Assembly: GCA_030248225.1 (NCBI GenBank)
Contig: JASANE010005226.1
Span: 1 to 64,000 of the forward strand
DNA length: 64,000 nucleotides
Direction of reading: 5' to 3'
Source of the DNA: Trileptium ribeirensis
Lineage: Eukaryota; Nematoda; Enoplea; Enoplida; Thoracostomopsidae
Shown here: positions 61,580-64,000 of the stretch, piece after piece
How the letters are laid out: the number at the start of each line of letters is the position of its first letter
Numbering within the stretch: position 1 is the stretch's first letter
The notes under the pieces: model-generated
Seen by the model: the letters and a program-made list of their open reading frames with translations, nothing else
Told to the model about the DNA's origin: nothing
Databases searched by the model: none
Translations under genes and position numbers: made by a program

Positions 61580-61744
61580 TCTTCATTTCAACACACGTGT
61601 TGAGACAATTCCATACCGATAATAGTTCTTTGATTGTATCCTCCATCTGTCGCTTGCTGTGATTGAGAAAATCAGCAGGATACGCTATTTGCCGTCGATA
61701 CACAATTTGATAACGCTCCAGCCATTCACGATATGGCTTGGATA
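61476..61744 (-). CDS. Unassigned ORF beside the polymerase relic
   Basis: A minus-strand open stretch of about 89 codons. It starts at an acceptor-like CTATCTCAG and reads PYREWLERYQIVYRRQIAYP, then ADFLNHSKRQMEDTIKELLS and a WNCLNTC segment before an acidic tail and a stop. The amphipathic, charged composition looks protein-like. It overlaps the polymerase relic in another frame at its 3' end. It could be an N-terminal part of the same element gene, shifted by an indel, or a small separate gene of the element. I recognise no family. Confidence 0.35.
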
Positions 61745-62113
61745 CTGAGATAGAATGAAAGCGACTATTTCAGAAATGTAACCATATTGTCAACTGATTG
61801 AAAAGTTGATATTCACAATCTTTACCCTTTTCATGTAGATATTTTTGACAAATTGCCAAGATATGGAAATGCAAGACGCTGATTGATTGACATTTTGACA
61901 TGGCGCTATACTAGACTGTGATCGGTTGAAAATTTGCTTGTAGAGGCTTCAAGAAGCGTGATGAGTGTCATTTTTTGAAATATTTCTGTGGACGGGGGAC
62001 ATCATATATCATCTTTGTATTTATTATTATCGAGATGTAATAATATGTGTATAATACTTATACGTGTCTGTATTTTATAGTATAGGATAATATATGTAAA
62101 TAAGTGTATATAT

Positions 62114-62251
62114 TTGTTATATGAGGGTAATTAATCATCTGTCACCAGCCAGTCCCTGGGTAATCAATCATTAGGGTCATTAATAATTATTTCTTGTTGA
62201 TCAAATACTTGACATTAAGCATCTGATACGAAGCCTCATTTTCCTGCAGCT
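62114..62251 (-). repeat. Right terminal inverted repeat of the Polinton-like element
   Basis: The reverse complement begins AGCTGCAGGAAAATGAGG and runs through TATCAGATGCTTAATG to CCTCATATAACAA, matching the left repeat. Confidence 0.75.
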
Positions 62252-62257
62252 AATATT

Positions 62258-63650
62258 TTGCTAAACACAGATCTTCAAGGTGCGCGGAGTGCTAGCAGAA
62301 ATGGTCAAGTTTTATAAACTACTGCACTACTATTTCAGAGAACATTATATTGTTCTGCGATATAGTATAGCTTTCTCTTGATAAAAAACCAACTCAGCCT
62401 TTCGCTAACATTGAAACAAGAACGGTTAGTCTAAGGCGTTGAATGGTAAAATTTTTAATATGCAAGGAAAAACTGAACAACAACAGCAACGATCCATAAA
62501 AAATTGTAACAGATATGTGAAAATATGAATATATATGAACGTATCGTAGTTTAGAGACGGAGATGTATTAGGTGGATCTGAACAAGCCAGAAGGTTATGC
62601 AACATAAAACACCATCCTGCATTTGTGCCAAGTTCAAAACAACCCAAAAGTAGAAAGTTGGTCCTTACCAATTTTGCTTAAATAATGTAGATTATTTCTC
62701 TATGAGTCGAATAAAAATTGAAAGCACCATGAAAATTATAAAAATATTACAGCTCAAATGATCCAGTGTTAAACGACAATATGAAAGTCATAATTCTTGA
62801 GACCAAGAAATTGCGAAAGAGCTTAACTCTATAGCTATGGACAAATACAGATGGATCAGGTTCACAAAATGATAGCCTTTCTTAGACGATTTTTCCTCCA
62901 CTATCGACAATTTCTGGTTGTTCATGGCTATTTCAACACCTTCAAAAACGTTGACTGTGATGTTGTCAAGATGTACGCTGGGTTTAGGTTAATTTGTAGA
63001 TAATTCTACTAAAATATACGTCGCATGATTGGCTTGTGCTATAAGTAAACTATAAGAACAAATCACGAAGTTCTGATCTGGATAGGAGCTATAACAGCGA
63101 TATGTAGTAGGTCAATAACTGAACCCGTTTACTACATCAGCAAAGAAACGTACAATACCGCACGTGAGTCAATACAATGTTATTAAAACGACATTTATTT
63201 TTATTATTGCATATTATTTTGAAAATGGTTAGCTTATAAGAGAACTGCAAATTGTCAATTTTTCAGTAAAATGTATAAATAGTCTGCCCTAGCAATTTGA
63301 TCACACATATTTACAAACAAATATTCATCAAGCGTAAGATGTATGTGATATACCTACTAAATTCTTCTACACTAGCAGAATAATAGAAGAGAAAACCCAT
63401 TTAACTCACTTCCAAATTGTTGGTCAATACTAGTTTTCCTAGTTGGCCGGCCCATTGTTTCGAAATAATAGCGTTTATAAAAGCAAAAATTCGAAAATTT
63501 GTTTAAAACGAAAAATTGCAGAATATAAAAGATATGAAAACTCGAACGCAAGATGTATGGTGTTGAAGAATTGATAGTGAATGTGTATAGTTATTTTGCA
63601 TATTATTGCTGATTCACAGAATAATGCGCCAATCTACTCGAAAATTTTTG
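62258..63650. other. No gene seen
   Basis: AT-rich flank of the Polinton-like element. No exon or repeat that I can define. Confidence 0.4.
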
Positions 63651-63790
63651 TTACATACGACATGTCGTATGTAACAGTGTTACATACGACATGTCGTATG
63701 TAATAGTGTTACGCACGACATGTCGTGTGTAACAGAGTTACGCTCGACATGCCGTGTGTAACTGTGTTATACAATACATGTCGTATATAA
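63651..63790. repeat. Array of five 24-bp palindromes, exact 29-bp period
   Basis: Units start at 63,651, 63,680, 63,709, 63,738 and 63,767, separated by 5-bp spacers (CAGTG, TAGTG, CAGAG, CTGTG). The arm is TTACATACGACA followed by its exact reverse complement in units 1 and 2. Units 3-5 differ, and some arm changes are paired: T6 to C with A19 to G in unit 3. It contains no ORF. Confidence 0.95.
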
Positions 63791-64000
63791 CACTGGAGTG
63801 CTTGCAACTGCCGACCTAAATACCTTTTTAGCTGCAGAACGGTGAAGTCCAGGTTAATTTGGAAATTCGCGGCTATTGAGACGTAGGAATATACTGATTC
63901 AAGCTTCAGGAACGGTGTACCTATGTCCTATTCTCTTGATATATATTGCGCGATATTTCTAGCTCGGAGACTAATCAAATAATTCTAAGACCCAGCTTAT
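63791..64000. other. No feature seen
   Basis: Unremarkable sequence to the window end. Confidence 0.4.

Larger units (their letters stand above)
52456..62251 (-). mobile_element. Degraded Polinton/Maverick-like element, about 9.8 kb
   Basis: Inverted repeats lie at 52,456-52,613 and 62,114-62,251. They share TATCAGATG, TAATGACCCT(G/A)ATGAT, CTGGTGACA(C/G)ATGATTAA and ACCCTCATATAACAA. Flanks AATACT and AATATT match at 5 of 6, suiting the 6-bp duplication of Polintons, and the right end starts AG as is typical. A broken N-terminal polymerase B region lies just inside the right repeat, on the minus strand. Polintons are normally 15-20 kb and carry integrase, ATPase, protease and capsid genes; none could be recognised here. 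The element is therefore a relic or deletion derivative, its centre either decayed beyond reading or replaced. Confidence 0.55.

Noticed and set aside
63651..63790. CRISPR array
   Set aside because: Spacers are 5 bp, the repeats are palindromic and diverge, there are no cas genes, and the host is eukaryotic.

Overview
The window is animal nuclear DNA. It is AT-rich and intron-rich, and dense with eukaryotic mobile elements: hAT-like, Merlin-like and Polinton/Maverick-like elements, a tRNA-derived SINE and many MITEs. There are no operons and no bacterial-style genes. An exon of the DNase I family together with a MOSPD2-like MSP-domain gene suggests a non-ecdysozoan invertebrate (tunicate, mollusc, cnidarian or similar). 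That placement is inference; I cannot name the species.

Only about 2% of the window is convincing host coding sequence. On the plus strand, exons at 24,093, 25,991, 28,119, 29,263, 31,419 and 35,097 join in phase. They encode a Ser/Gln-rich linker followed by a complete MSP (VAP-like, FFAT-binding) domain that ends in the RLRC signature of MOSPD2. Exons at 47,213 and 48,082 fit the same phase chain and probably continue the gene. The 5' end (in MOSPD2 a CRAL-TRIO domain) and the C-terminal membrane anchor were not found, so the gene probably runs beyond the window or its remaining exons are too short to see. On the minus strand one exon at 49,758-49,912 carries the GDFNADC and HCAYDR active-site blocks of DNase I. 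No partner exon was found.

Repeat layout. 1-2,100: a foldback fragment and a 1.1 kb hAT-like MITE. 2,280-3,056: a foldback repeat whose inverted copy lies at 40,124-40,975. 4,261-8,253: three elements nested inside one another. The outermost is a hAT-like element with a perfect 8-bp target duplication. Inside it is a 2.9 kb element with 27-bp perfect inverted ends. Inside that is a 1.2 kb Merlin-like element with 221-bp nearly identical arms and a perfect 9-bp target duplication. 8,300-23,100: diverged tandem and dispersed repeats without a gene. 24,093-48,200: the MSP gene, its introns filled with minisatellites and MITEs. 45,100-46,700: two copies of a tRNA-derived SINE, one split by a 183-bp hAT-type MITE.

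52,456-62,251 is bounded by diverged inverted repeats of about 140-160 bp. Just inside the right repeat it holds a broken Polinton-type DNA polymerase B N-terminal region on the minus strand. Most of the interior (about 53,200-60,260) has near-balanced base composition, is rich in CpG and lacks simple repeats, unlike everything around it, and contains no gene I can recognise. At 63,651-63,790 there is an exact 29-bp-period array of five 24-bp palindromes.

I saw no rRNA, no intact tRNA, no CRISPR array, and no promoter or polyadenylation site I could defend.
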